Shown here one piece after another: positions 41,976-54,714 of a stretch of 64,000 nucleotides of DNA. Location: the NCBI GenBank assembly GCA_947069175.1, contig CAMTDV010000003.1, forward strand, positions 45,785,606 to 45,849,605. The letters run 5' to 3'. The stretch is from Scalesia atractyloides (taxonomy: Eukaryota; Streptophyta; Magnoliopsida; Asterales; Asteraceae). The notes beneath the pieces are model-generated. The model was not told the DNA's origin and made no database searches. It worked only from the letters and a program-made list of their open reading frames with translations. The position numbers were made by a program, and so were the translations under genes. The first letter of the stretch is position 1, and each line of letters opens with the position of its first letter.

Positions 41976-44482
41976 TGTCACACCCCAACCGATGGCGGAA
42001 ACAACAAAGTGAGACGAACTAGATTGCTTGAGAAATCATAACACTATTTGTGACAATATTTAATTAAACAACTCATTTCATTTCAAAATATCAAATTGTC
42101 AAATTACAACATTCTTCAAATACAAAGTAATAACAACGAAATAAGTTCAACAAAAACATAATGATTAACTTATCATTCTAAGCGTGTTTCTATGCCGATC
42201 CTACTAAGTTTCATCATACCAATTTCATCAACCTGCAATATGTTAAAAAGTATAGTTCAATAACAAGGTATTGCCGAGTACACAAGTTTGATATCATAGG
42301 ATAAGTATTAAAACCGTTTAAACAAATCCACATGAATAGCTAGCATACGAGATAAATGTAAACAAGGCATGTGAACTACAAGTCAATCCTCTAGTGTACC
42401 GCATAATAGATTAAAACTTAACATTGACCACAAGAATACGGGCGGTGTGTTACTCCTATAGCGCTATACATGTTAAGAGAGGCTTGATCGAAGTTAATGA
42501 CATTTAGATCACATAAGAATATACCAAGTAACAATTCAAGTAGCACATAACTAAAGCACGTTTGATGGATTGTTTATGTGTATTCATAGAATAAAAGTGT
42601 GATTTAGTGTAGTTTGGTAAATTAACATGTTGCACCCAAATAGTGTAAAACATAAAAAGGGGGTGGAGTGTACTCACGGTTTTGCAAAGTAAATTCCGTG
42701 AAAGCGTTAGGTTTGATTAGGGGGATGAACACCAAGTTATCCTACACAAGGAAATGTAGGTGGTGAGTTTTAGATTTACGATGGAGTTTGTCAATTTTAG
42801 GAATTTAAAGCATGCAAAAACATTATGTATAGACAAAAGTATTTATCTAGACGTTAACGCTCGTTTTTGACACTATAAGCCCTGAAGGGTGTTTGTGTTT
42901 TTATGGGTCATGCTCAATAGAATCGTAACGATGGTTAGGTCTAAGATAAAATAACCTAATACTAGGACAAGTAACCATATGGTCATTGTCAAAGGTTCGG
43001 TTATGTTAATACCTATATATTTTACATATGATATTACTAATTCATCATAGGGTTCATGTAATTCATAGATATCATACAAGTCATATAAGTCATGCATGGA
43101 GGTAGGAGGATAACCGTCCTAAACCTCTTTCGTAAGATTCACGATACACAATATTGTCACAAGGACAATCCGAATGGTCAAGAATATAGGAATCATCAAG
43201 TAAGGGGTGGATTGAAAAGTTGGATGGCCAAGGCCTCCATGTAATCACACCTACACCAACACAAGCTTGTAAGCTTGGATGGCTCAACGCCTGTGGGTTT
43301 GAAACCCTATTAAAAACCACAAGTTTAGAGTCATGTTATGCATCTTGATTGTGTATGAACAAGTCTAGCTAACACAATAACCATAAACTTGGTTAGAAGC
43401 ATAAGTAGCATAGAGTTGTTATATTTAAAAACAAGTTCGAAAAAGTTTTATAAGTTTAACTTTCAAAACGGAAAGGTTGGCCCCAAAAATGGTGTTGTTC
43501 CACCTTGGTTTTCCATGGAAAACCTATGGTAACATCCATAGGGCTTAGGAAACAATGTTGAGGAAGAAAACAAGAAGAAAACATTGAAAATCTTGAAGTT
43601 TAAAAAGATAAAAATTGGGCAGAAAGTTTACACACTTTTGGACCTCAAAATGGTGGGGTTTCACCTTAGTTTGCCCAAGCAAACTTGTGAGAACCTTCCT
43701 AGAGGTTATCTAAGAATGTTAGAAAGAAAAACAATGCTAGAAGAAGAAGAAGAAGAGAAGTGAGTTAAAACTCACTTACAATCTGCTTTATTTCAGCAGA
43801 AAGTTTCTGAAGTTAGGAGGTTTGTTCGAGGTGTTTGGAGGCTTATAAAAGTGAGAAATGGGTGGGGGAACACTTGGTTTTATAGTGGAAGGATTAGGGT
43901 TAGGATTAGGGTTTAATGAAGTTGGTTGAGTTTTTGAATTAAAAAGAAAAAGATAAACTTCTTAACGGCTTGCGGTCGCAAGCTGTTTCCTGTTTTTTTG
44001 TTCTTTTATTTATTATATGCATATAGTTTGTTATTTTGTAAATTATGTGTATTACAAGTATAGGTCTTATAATGGTCTAAGGTCATGTGTAAGGTCGTTT
44101 TGAGACCCAAAAAAAGAATTCTTGAAAGTATATATATTAAACTCAAGTATGACAAGATTATTATGATGACGGAAGCTTGCATATTTTGCATTAAGCCACT
44201 AATTGTCTTGCTTGACTTTGGTATTAAGATTTATAAATGCTCAACAAGCATTTAAGAGTCGTTTCGAATTGATTTATCAAGCAATAAAGTAACGTATGAT
44301 CATAAGTTTAAACACGAATAAAGTTTGTGAATTTCGCATAATTGATCAATCTTGATTACAATCAAAGCCTTAGATTACAATAAATTGGAAATAGAAATAC
44401 GATTACAAGGTTTGGACTTTTCAAAAATAGAATCACGAAGCGAATTACTAAAAACGGAAAGTTACAAATGCGAAGCGTTAGA
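41976..44482 (-). repeat. GYPSY-2 5' LTR
   Basis: 2507 bp. In sense it begins at 44482 with TCTAACGC (TGTAACGC expected) and ends GGTGTGACA. A TATAAAA word in sense lies at 43878-43884. The first about 60 bp at the left edge are shared with the GYPSY-1 LTR. Confidence 0.88.
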
Positions 44483-44487
44483 GCTCA
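44483..44487. repeat. Right target-site duplication of GYPSY-2 (GCTCA)
   Basis: Matches 35145-35149; COPIA-2 gag resumes after it. Confidence 0.88.
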
Positions 44488-47400
44488 ACTCTCAGAGCTC
44501 GAAAGAGAAAAGTTCATTAATGAGAAGAAGATGATGAATATCTTGCAGCAAGCCATCAAGAGGATATCTTGGCACTACTACATCATGATAATGATGCTCA
44601 GTCTTTATGGAATGCTTTACGGTTAAAATTCCAAGGGAGCTCGCAACTGCGAAAGGGAAAGTGAGCGTTACTAAGTAAAGAATGCGATATCTTTACTCTA
44701 ATCAAGGGAGAGACAATAAAACAATTGATTGAAAGGTACTGTCACTTGGTGGTACAAATGAAGTGCATGGGAATTGTGAAACAAATGAAGGATTGGTCGA
44801 TAAGCTGGCAGATTCTCTACCTCAAGGAGAATGGTCTATTTACTTGACTATTCTAAAGAACGACACAGAGTATGGCAAATTCATTACCAAGATTTATTGA
44901 AATGTTGGAAGGGTATGAGCTGGAGATGCAAATAATGGAAAAAAGCAAAGGCGCCCAGATACAATAAGATGTAAATCTATATTACAAGGGTAGTCCTGCC
45001 GCTCATATATAGAGTCCAAAAATTCAAACTGCCTTTAGTGCCTTCAACACACCAAGTCCACAGCCAAGTTAAACTAGTGGATTTCAATCTGTTGTTTCTG
45101 TCAATCCAAATACGCCTCCAGGCCCACAATCATCCCATAGTTCAAGCAATTCACAATACAACTAGCACAGTCAATCTAATCCAAATCCACGGGTCCTACA
45201 ATGCAATATTGCAGTTAATCTCCAGAATGCTAAAGACTTCGACGAAAACACCGCAAAGCAACACATGTCTCTACTTGCCTCAGTACTTGAATCATATGAA
45301 AGTTTGGTAGCTGGAAGAATGGGGAATCCAGAGATGACGAAAGAAGATTACGATCTGATTGATCCAGTTGAAATGGAATTGATTGACATTAAATGGTGTA
45401 TGGCTTCCATCGTCCGAAGAGCTCAATGTTTTATGGAGATTACCAAAAAGATAATTTGGGAGGACTTGAAGGGAAACTAGGCTTTGATAAGTCGAAGGTT
45501 ACATGATTCAAATGCCGAGAGAAGGGGCATTTTAAAAGAGAATGTCCAAATAGAGAGGTCTAGGGTAATAAGAACCGTTTTGCTGATGATTATTACAAGA
45601 AGGCCATATATCATCGACCTCAACCCCAAACAAGAATGGTGCAGATTGAAAATGGACCGTCAAACTCCAAAGACAAAGCACTTGTAGTCACTCAAGAGGA
45701 TGAAGGTTTCAACTAGAACAAGTACATCATGAAGAATGAAAGTTTGCTATTAGTGGCTAGAATTTTTGAAGAACCTGAAGATACTGAAGAATATGCATAG
45801 GCATCTTTTTATGAGGAACCCGTTCGATTTTATGGAACTTCATCTGAGGAAGAAGAACTTCTAAACAGTGCTTTTAAACATCTTTTGCCCGCTGATATTC
45901 TTAAAACTTTTGCAGGGTATTTCAATTCAAGTCTTCCACCAACATGTGAAGAAGAACCAAAGTCAGAAGTCGTCGATTTGATTGATGAAGCCAAGGAAAT
46001 TACTGATGAAACTCTGACTAATGTTGCTGACAAAGCTTTAATGGCGAATCTGAATGAGGTAGTTTTTGAGCAAGCTTCGGTAGAAAATGTTGAATTGATT
46101 AAGAAGTCGGTAAGTGAAACCATGGAAAAGAATGAAGATACTCATAATGTCGAATTGGAAATTCCATCCATGATATGCAAATTGCCATGCAAGGAGTGTG
46201 TTGAAAAAGACAGAAAATATAAAGAACTAAAAACACATGTTGATCATTTGTTACATGATTATGTCACAACAAAAGAAGCATAAGACAAATTGAGCAAAAC
46301 CATTCGACAATATGAGAAAGAAATCAAAGAAGATGACAAAACACTTTCTATGCTCAAAGCAACTATTATGAACAAACAAATGGCCATAAACATGCATATA
46401 AATACAATTGCTGAGCTGAAAAGTGAAATGAAGAAAATGAAAATTAAAACTGAACGAGTTAACAAATTGTTAATCAGTTACCCTACCAGTTCATATGTCA
46501 TTGATCACATTCTTCCGAAAATTAAGGTTAGACAAGGTAAGATATTTGTTGTTAACGAAGGTAAAGGTTACAATCGTGTTCCACCACCAATGTGGAATGG
46601 ATAGGCAAAAAAAGCCAGATGGGGTGGAAAAGGCGCTAAACTTAATTTTTTTTGCTAAAAATGGTAACGAGCTGTCTGAAACATCGATGTAACTTATACC
46701 AAAACAGAAAAAGATTGTGAATCTCATGTGGTAACCAAAGTGGTTGAAAATGTTTTCAAAAATGAGTCTGACAGCACAATTTATGAAAGTGAAGAATTAA
46801 GTAGTGAAAAGTCTAAGTCTAGTTCACATTCTCAAAGTGAGAAAAGTTTTCACGAAAACTTCATTTCAGCATCAGAGGATGGTTTAAATAATGATCCTAA
46901 CATAGTCGTTTACAAATTGAAAGGATCAGATAAACTTTACTTTGATGAGGAATTTCCACTCCAAAATGTAAACTTCGACCAAGTTGACATCCTTTTTAAG
47001 CTAACTGAAGTCAACACCTTTAATCTTGATAAGCAAGATGACGCTCTTTACTCAAAACCAACAGGGTCTCACAGAAACGTTCATCCTAGTGGTAAAAACT
47101 ATCCCGAGTATAAAAGGGCTGGGTTAGGGTTTGAAAAGAAGAGAAACACCAAATTTCAAAAGCAAAGTGTTACCAAGAATATTGAATATGTTTACGAAGC
47201 TAACATCATTGATGAAAAGAAAATCATTGGTAAACAATCAAACAAAGAATTTGAGAAGAAAGAAAGCTCCGTGAACAAGTTTCGAAAGCCTCTGTTGAAA
47301 AGGACAGTAGGACATGTTAGAAGTGTAACAAAGTTGGGCACATTGCACGTCAATGTAAACCAACCAAAACGAAACCTGATCATGAAGTTAGAAAATGGAC

Positions 47401-47784
47401 AAAAGATGTTAAACAGAAAGGTCCAGAGTTTATGCCAAAGAAAATTTTGAAACGAAATGTTGAGTCAAACTTAAATGTGAAACCAATCATTGCAAAATTT
47501 TCAAACTTTGAGATTGGCGAATCATCAAAGAAAGATGAACAAAAGTATCCTAAGTTTTACTCAAAGAGAGCGTTTCAAGTGCACAAATGTGGGTTGCTAA
47601 GAACAAATCATCTTTTGTTGTTGTAAACACCACCACTGTTTCAGTTAAACCTAAAACAGAAAAAGGATCAAAGGTTGAGCAATGGGTGGAGGTAAAGAAA
47701 GAGGTTAAGAAAATTGTCGAGCCTAAATGTGATATCCCAAACCCGCCCAAGACCAAAAAGGCTTGGGTTTCTCTATTTAAGTAA
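44488..47784 (+). pseudogene. gag: COPIA-2 gag, remainder (after GYPSY-2)
   Basis: Resumes at SELEREKFINEKKMMNILQQ, then after frameshifts SLWNALRLKFQGS and LIERYCHLVVQMK. The first knuckle (45504-45545) has its first Cys codon as TGA, followed by FKCREKGHFKREC. An acidic region (45840-46240) is followed by a coiled-coil-like region (46290-46500) and a Ser/Glu-rich region. The second knuckle (47315-47356) has a TAG after its first Cys. The frame ends AWVSLFK, TAA (47782-47784), the same C-terminus as COPIA-1. At least four frameshifts or stops interrupt it. Confidence 0.83.
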
Positions 47785-47805
47785 TTTCTTTTCACATGTG
47801 TGCAG
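47785..47805 (+). promoter_or_regulatory. Candidate 3' splice acceptor at the COPIA-2 gag/pol border
   Basis: TTTCTTTTCACATGTGTGCAG then GGGGCTCC, matching COPIA-1 8964-8984 in position and sequence; the pyrimidine tract is stronger here. Confidence 0.42.
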
Positions 47806-50800
47806 GGGCTCCCGAGGTCAATTATTTCAAAGTGGATTATGGATAGTGGAGCTTCTCGACACATGACAGGGATGCTTGCGTTGTTGAACGACGTAAAAGG
47901 CTATTCCGGGAGATTACGTCGGGTTTAGGGGGACACAGGGTGGAAAAATAGTGGGTGAAGGTATTCTCACGAACAGAGTGGTATCTTTCGATAAGGTGAA
48001 CTACATTGCGGAGCTTGAGAACAACCTATTGAGCGTTTCACAAATTTGGGACAAAAAATTCACAAAACACTTCAGTGACAAGGAATGCTTAATTCTCAAA
48101 CCAGGATTCAAAATTCTTGAGGAGTGGATCCTCATGTGCGCTCCACGAGAGAATGATCTTTATGTCTTAGATATGACCGTCGCATCCACAACGTCAAAGA
48201 AGGTTCAATGATTCGTTTCCAAAGCTACCAAGAAAGAGTCTATCTTGTGGCATTGGAAGATGGGGCACATACACCTGCGAAAGATGAATTATTTGGTGCA
48301 CAATGACCTAGTGGAGGGTGTTAATCTAAAGAATTTTCATTTATCTGATGATTGTCTCAGCTGTAAGAAGGGGAAACAACATAAGAAATCACCACCAAGA
48401 AAGTTGCTTAACTCTATTAAGCTACCGCTAGAAAGGCTTCATATGGATCTCTTTGGGCCAGTACATGTTAAAAACATTTCTGGAGATCTATATTACCTGG
48501 TCGTGAAAGATGATTTTTCAAGATTCTCATAGGTTTTCTTCCTGGAGAGTAAAGATGAAACGTTTGAAAGTCTTATGATTCTCTTTAGGAAACTTGAAAA
48601 CCTGTATCACTTGCCTATCAAGAGAATCCGCAGTGACAATGGTATTGAGTTCAACAACAAGAGGATGCTTGAATTCGGCAACGAAAAGGGGATTCATCAC
48701 GAATTCAGCGTTCCCTATACTCCTTAACAAAATGGAGTAGCTGAACATAAGAATTGCACACTGATCGAGACTGCCAGAACAATGCTCGCTGATTCAAAAC
48801 TTCCAATTAGTTTATGGAGCGAAGCAGTCACATCAGCATGTTACACTGTAAACCGTGTGTTGATAATCAAGCCTCACAACAAGACATGTTTTGAGATACT
48901 AAACCATCAAAAGCCGAACCTAGCGTTTTGGAATATTTTGGATTGGCATGTACTGTTCTGGACCCAGACAGTAAATTGGGAGCCAAATCCTTGGAAGGAT
49001 TTTTCGTCGGTTATGCTAGTCCACAAAAGTGAGTCTTCTTGCCGAGTCTTAACCATGTTATTCTTGCACAACATGTTGATTGTCAAAGATATACTATGCC
49101 TACGCAGAAACCTGGGGATCCATGGCTATTCAACTATGATGGGTTGTGGAATTCATTTGACCTACCCGAAGTACCATCAGAAGAAGAACTTGTTAGGCTT
49201 TTTCAACAACATCAAATCTCTAATCAAGAGCAAGTTTCTAGACCATTGGTGATTTCCCCGTCACTTCCTGTCTCTAACACTTCTGATATAGGTCCGAGCA
49301 ATACTCTGCAAGAATCAGTCCCTGTACCATTCTTTAACACTTCTGATTTATCTGCCCATCAACCAATTCATGCCGACTCTGATCGTGAACCGACTTTTGA
49401 TAATGGAGGAACCAGTTCCGATGAAGGATCTGAGCATATTCAAAGCTTTTTGAATTCTCAAGCTGATCATGAAACGTAAAAAGTGAAGCTACATCATCTG
49501 AACCGGTTGCTGATGAAGTGGTCACGAATTTGCAAAGTCAAGTAGATGTTCCAAGTGAAGTAATGCCCATGACACTATCTTACCATTCGTCGGAGAATAT
49601 TATTGGCAACATACAAACCAGAGTGAAAACTCGCAATTAGATCAACAAGGATCTAAGTTGCTTTTATACGAATATTGCTCCATTATAAACCAGACTTTCT
49701 CACAGTTGTTTTGTTTTGCAGATAGAACTAGGAAACTAGAAAGACGCGTTGAAAGAGGAAAGCTGGGTGGATGCAATGTAGGAAGAGTTGCTTCAATTCC
49801 AGAAACTTGGTGTCTGGAAGCTTGTTGACCTACCAGATCATCACAAAAAGATTAATACTCGTTGGGTCTGCAAGTGCAAGAGAGATGACAGAGGTATTGT
49901 GTAGAAACAAAGCTCGTCTCGTGGTCCGAGGCCTCTATCAACAAGAAGGGATAGACTATAATGAAGTCTATGCCCCTGTCGCTAGTCATGAAGCTATTCG
50001 CATTTTCTAGGCCTTTGCTTCGTGGAAAGGTTTCAAGGTGTACCAATTGGATGTGAAGTCTGCTTTCCTGTATGTAAAGGTAAACGAAGAGGTGTATGTC
50101 GGCCAACCACCAGGGTTTGTTGATCCGATGCACAAGGATAAGGTCTCTTTGTTGAACAAAGTGTTATACGGATTGCACCAGGCCCCGAGAGCCTGGTAAG
50201 AGATGCTCTCCAAGCATCTCCTGGGAAACGGTTTCTCAAGAGGCACAATAGACAGTACCCTATTTACCAAGAAAGTGGATGGACATTTGATTATCGTACA
50301 AATCTATGTGGATGATCTTATCTTTGTATTGACAAATGATAAGCTGTGCAAAGACTTCGAAGAAGTTATGAAGAAGAAGTTCGAAATGAGTGCTATGGGG
50401 GAGAAGTTCTTCTTAGGACTTCAGGTTGAGCAATTGCCTGATGGTATCTTCATTCATCAGATGAAGTATGTTCATGATGTGTTAGAGAAAATTGACATGA
50501 TAGGAACTAAGGCAACTCCATTAGCCCCAAACCGCGGCATTTGTCCAGACGCTCATGGAGTCAAAGTTGATGAAATATTATATCGCTCGATGATCGGATC
50601 CTTGATGTATCTTACTGCTTCAAGACCTGATATCATGTATCCAACATGCCTGTGCGCCCGTTATCAGTCTAATCCAAGAGATTCACACATGTTAGTCGTC
50701 AAAAGAATCATGCGTTATTTGAAAGGATTTCCAAGCACCAGCTTGTGGTATCCTCGACATGAAGACTTCAATCTCGCGGGTTATTCAAATTTCGATTTCG

Positions 50801-51207
50801 GTTGCTGCAAGCTAAATTCCAAATCTACAATGGCTGGTTGCCAGTTCTTCGGAACGTGTTTGGTAACGTGGCAATGCAAGAAACAGACCGCGGTCACTCT
50901 CTCTATGTTTGAAGCTGAATATGTTTCAGCATCCAGCTGTTGTTCCCAGATACTTTGGATACAACAGTAGATGAGAGACTTCGGACTGCAATTTCTTGAT
51001 ACGCCCATATATGTAGATAATAAGGTGCCTATTGATATCACTAAAAACCCAGTTCAACACTCACGCACTAAACATCTAGAAATTTGACACCACTTTATCC
51101 ATGATTGTTACGAGAAAAAGTTGGTTAGAATTGAAAAAATCCACACTGATGACCAAAAAGCAGATTTTTACAAGCATTTGATCGATCAAGATTTAAAAAT
51201 CTTTTAA
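47806..51207 (+). pseudogene. pol: COPIA-2 pol: protease, integrase, RT, RNase H, broken
   Basis: Protease motif WIMDSGASRHMTG (about 47832-47870), frameshift near 47900. Integrase zinc region LWHWKMGHIH...CLSCKKGK; core LHMDLFGPV and RSDNGIEF; the catalytic Glu is kept (NGVAEHKN), but a TAA four codons earlier replaces a Gln. RT has ARLVVRGLYQQEGIDYNEVY, YQLDVKSAFLY, LYGLHQAPRAW and an intact YVDDLIF active site in the long open frame 50203-50970. RNase H has the variant LSMFEAEYVSAS (usually STCEAEY) and YVDNKVPID, HSRTKHLEI. Stops lie at 48209, 48530, 48724, 50008, 50197 and 50968, among others. Confidence 0.9.
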
Positions 51208-52857
51208 AATTAAATGGTTTAAGAAATCTGACATCAGGGGATACACTTGAGGTTGAATTTGAGGATGGCGAGGACTTAACGTGATTCTCATCGGTATAAC
51301 ATGTTTTTCTGTAAATATTTTTTCTTCAAAACTAAAAACCAAAAATATGTTTTTGATTTTGGGGGAGAAAAGTTGTGAGAAATACAAAAAACATTGAAAA
51401 GGATAAAGAGAGTTTTTGTGAAAAGGGGTAATCATATTACATCAGTGGACTATCACAGTATGCTAAAGATATGGAATGTTTAAATGCGTAATTAAACAAA
51501 TCTTACTGATGATGTGCCAATAGGCTTCAATCGTTCAGTAAATTGTTCTTCAAGATATAAACCTAAAAGAAAAACTGAGTAATTTGTGGGTCGACATCTC
51601 TCGAATATATGGACTTAGTACTCTGAAATTTCGTTTGAGAGAATGCCAGATTTTGTGATACTAGGTCTTTATATTTAGTTAATATATGGGGTATTATACG
51701 AGTTCTTCTGATTTTGCGTCGAGCCTTCATCTCTTTCTCTGTATGGAAATACTAACCTCCAAAAGCTGCACAAAAAATGAGTATGTCATAAAAATTTACG
51801 ACATATGTAGTTCAAAAGATTCCTAAATGGAAAACCACCAAAAGTCGAGCCTTCATCTCTTTCTCTGTATGAATTCACCCCATTTAAAGATATCAATTAG
51901 ATATATTCACCTGTGAGATGAAATTCTGGGAATCTCGATGCGGGAGTATATTCTGAGATGGGAAACACAGTTATTTCATGTTCCTTAAAATTACCTAATA
52001 TATCTTGAAACTATTGAGAAACGAGTAGAGGTTTAAGTGCATAAGTATATTGGCAATCTAAGTTAATCTGTTTAAAACTTTAAAATTACTACCATGATAA
52101 ACGGTATTTGTGATTTGTCTAAATATCTGATGTAATCCTCTAACACAAAACTCACAAAAATATGTCTGTAAATACGACTTTATTTAATTTATCTTTCTTT
52201 TTAGAAAAACTCAAAAAGATTTTTAGTTTTTTTAGCAATCTATCTTAGATTTTAGTATATCGATGATGAAAATACCGTTAGTCCAAGTCAAGGCAATAGT
52301 TGCTAGAGGATAGCTAAAGATCATGGCTGGGAGCTAATCTAAGAAGATATTCCTGAAACGTCAAAAAGTTCATTAACTTGAAACTTTAAAATTTTAAAAT
52401 AAATCTGTTTTGGTCAAACAACAGTCAACCAAGTTCAATAACTTAGACTTGGTAGGAAATCGGTTAAGCAGGGTCATTAACTTGGACTTGGTCAACTAAG
52501 TGGGTAGTAAAAACAGATAATTTCACTAAAAACAAAAAACAAACAAGTGAAAGGAACTGGCTCGTACGAGCAAGCTTTTTTAAATGTTAGATTATTATAA
52601 TCACTCGTACGAGTGATCGTTCATACGAGCTTGTCCTTAAATGTCATAAATCTCTTTGATTCGTACGATACACCACTCGTACGAGCAAGTTTGTTCAAAT
52701 CCTAAAAACTATGAAGTACTAATTATAAGGGTCTTATTCAGACTTGAATCTATGTCTTTATGATTATCTGACTCATACGAATGGTGAGTCGTACGAGTAT
52801 GTAAGATTTTAAATTTTTTAAAATTTTTCTAAGTGTTTGAAATGTTTGTGTTTGCAG
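51208..52857 (+). other. COPIA-2 linker between pol and extra-ORF remnant
   Basis: Collinear with 12396-14451. No gene. It contains CAAGTTCATTAACTTG-like inverted repeats (52368-52500), a TCGTACGAG cluster (52561-52800) and, ending at 52857, TTTGTGTTTGCAG as a candidate splice acceptor. Confidence 0.65.
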
Positions 52858-53060
52858 ATCAAGAAGTCTTCGTTCTCACCATTCCACAACGTCTGTTTTT
52901 ATTAGATGAGAACATTCTAGAGATCACAACATATAGAAAAGTGTTAGATTTTCTGAGCCGGTTGTCGATCATAAAGGCTCTTATAGATAGACATACGGTG
53001 TACCGATCACATGTCAAATATTTTTTGAAGACTATCCACGACTGCAACAACATCCAAGGG
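52858..53060 (+). pseudogene. COPIA-2 extra ORF, collapsed to its two ends
   Basis: IKKSSFSPFHNVC follows the acceptor. After a frame change EITTYRKVLDFL, then DRHTVYRSHVKYFLKT matches the N-terminal block of the COPIA-1 extra ORF. It passes without a gap into KTIHDCNNIQG, which corresponds to the very last residues of that ORF. About 3.7 kb of the middle is deleted, at a short shared word (TTTTGAA-like). Confidence 0.8.
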
Positions 53061-53066
53061 GGAGTT
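53054..53066 (+). promoter_or_regulatory. COPIA-2 polypurine tract
   Basis: CCAAGGGGGAGTT directly before the 3' LTR, identical to COPIA-1. Confidence 0.88.
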
Positions 53067-53532
53067 TGTTGGTGCATAATGTCTATTGCCTACGTCTAGG
53101 ATATGTCAAATAGGGCTTAGAAAATATCATATTTTATGTATTGTAGTGGCTCGTACGAGTGAGCATAGTGGCTTGTACGAGTGACAAGGGCTTAGAATGT
53201 CATGTTTATATATATTTGGTATGACTCGTACGAGTGACATACTCGCACGAGCCTACCTACCTACACTCACTCACTCCTTGTGCGAGCTATGTTGGCCTAT
53301 AAATAGTGGAGCTTGAGTGTTATGTTGTGTAGCAGTTGGTGTGTGACTAAGGAAAAGCCCTGTCCAGTTGTTTACTCGTCTGTAACCTTCACGTTTATTA
53401 ATACGAATCAAAGTCGTTTAAGCAGCACATCTTCTTGTGTGTTTGTCCAACTCGCTAACAATGAATTCCGCCTCTGTTAGCTGAGTCAAATCGGTCCGGT
53501 GCTCATAAGAGGAGAGCCGATCCCCTCTCACA
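53067..53532 (+). repeat. COPIA-2 3' LTR
   Basis: 466 bp, TGTTGGTGCATAATG...CTCTCACA, with TATAAATAG at 53298-53306. It differs from the 5' LTR mainly by indels among the TCGTACGAG copies. Confidence 0.9.
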
Positions 53533-53537
53533 GGTAA
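53533..53537. repeat. Right target-site duplication of COPIA-2 (GGTAA)
   Basis: Matches 33742-33746. Confidence 0.88.
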
Positions 53538-54454
53538 TCATTGCATTCAATCAAGTAAACAACTAATATAAAAGATAGTAAGATGTCCATCCATACTATT
53601 TAATTAAAAGTAAAGTTTACAACCAACATCTTGTTCAAAAGAAAGATAAACTACAACTTCATGCAACATTGTTTAAAGTTAAAACACAAGTTTACAAAAC
53701 ATGTTTCTTGGAAACAACCAAAACTTGATGACATCTTAAACTTGACTTCTTAACATGACGGACTTGTTTTCCAAAGTTGCCCACTAGTTACATTTAATAC
53801 ATGTTAAGTTCGAAAAACGTCAACAAAAGATGGTGAATTCATGTATTTAGTTTTATATCAAATGAATCTTTTAAAAAATTTGAAGTATTAAGAACCTGGT
53901 ATGTAAAGCATAAATGAAACTTGTAAGGACACTAATATGTGTGCCGACATAGGAGGCAACCAAACCTAGACGATACATTGTGTCGAGACACTCGTTTTAG
54001 ACACAAAAGCACTCTAACAAACTCTGCTATGCCGATAAGAGTGGGGCTGGCCAAAACCCAATAGATCTATCACTTTCATTCCTCGGTACTTTAATATTCA
54101 TTAATGGACTTTTTATACAATCTTATTCGCACGTGATCTATAATATTTTCATTTTCTAGCTTAACCATACCATTGGCAACATGTATCCTTCCCTGAGAGT
54201 TTAAAATTGTAAAATGTTTAAATAAAAGGGGAAAACATGAACTCACTGATTTGTGTCTTGTGCAAATCTCTAGGTGACGTCCGGTTCTGCATTCGTATCT
54301 TAACCTACATGTGTTCTAATATTATTAGACACTTAGATTTATGTTTTGTCTTTGTACAAGTCTTTCATCTTGAATTTTTATTAGACCTGTATTTGTGTTT
54401 GTATCCTTGTTTGTTAATATATATTTCATATATATTTTGTATTATTTTAGTTTG
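53538..54454. other. Non-coding DNA flanking COPIA-2
   Basis: Continuation of the sequence left of 33742. AT-rich, with no gene or recognised repeat. The longest frame (72 aa, 54237-54455) is hydrophobic low-complexity and not supported. Confidence 0.45.
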
Positions 54455-54714
54455 AGTGGGCCTAGCCAAAAAGATAAATTTAATGGCATAAATCATTTGT
54501 TTTGTATGTGTGGGCCTAGCCCAATTGAATTATATATGTGATCCTAGCACATTTGGTTTATATAAGTGGCTTAGCCTAATTGAATTTTATAAAAATGGGC
54601 CTGCCCAATTAAATTATAAAAGTGGGCCTAGCCCAAATTGAGTTATAAAAGTGGGCCTATACCAAGTTGAGTTATCAAAGTGGGCTTGGCCAAATTGAGT
54701 TATATAAGTGAGCC
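54455..54714. repeat. Degenerate minisatellite, unit about 28 bp
   Basis: About eight imperfect head-to-tail units of the type TGGGCCTAGCCCAA-TTGAGTTATAAAAG. Within each, GGGCCTAGCCC is self-complementary. The last unit is cut off by the LTR that starts at 54715. Confidence 0.8.

Larger units (their letters stand above)
35150..44482 (-). mobile_element. GYPSY-2: coding Ty3/gypsy element inserted in COPIA-2 gag
   Basis: Minus sense. From the right: 2.5-kb 5' LTR, PBS, leader, gag, protease, RT, RNase H, integrase, then a truncated 3' LTR. The order RT-RNase H-integrase is that of Ty3/gypsy, and the integrase has a GPY/F-like module. With the tRNA-Met PBS and LTR terminal sequence this suggests a chromovirus (Tekay/Del-like), not proven because the C-terminal chromodomain region is deleted. 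LTR ends and leader are homologous to GYPSY-1 and GYPSY-3. GCTCA flanks both ends. Confidence 0.9.
33747..53532 (+). mobile_element. COPIA-2: Sirevirus-like element split by GYPSY-2
   Basis: LTRs at both ends, PPT before the right LTR, and GGTAA duplications. Without GYPSY-2 and one GCTCA copy it is about 10.4 kb, against 14.3 kb for COPIA-1; the difference is nearly all in the missing extra ORF. Order and sequence of gag, pol, linker and ORF ends match COPIA-1. Most of the PBS is deleted. LTR lengths differ (498 and 466 bp) through indels in the motif-rich part, so this insertion is not recent. All genes are broken. Confidence 0.9.

Noticed and set aside
43885..43915. Telomere-like words (TTAGGGTTAGGATTAGGGTTT)
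   Set aside because: Only two to three imperfect units inside an LTR; plant telomeres are long TTTAGGG arrays.
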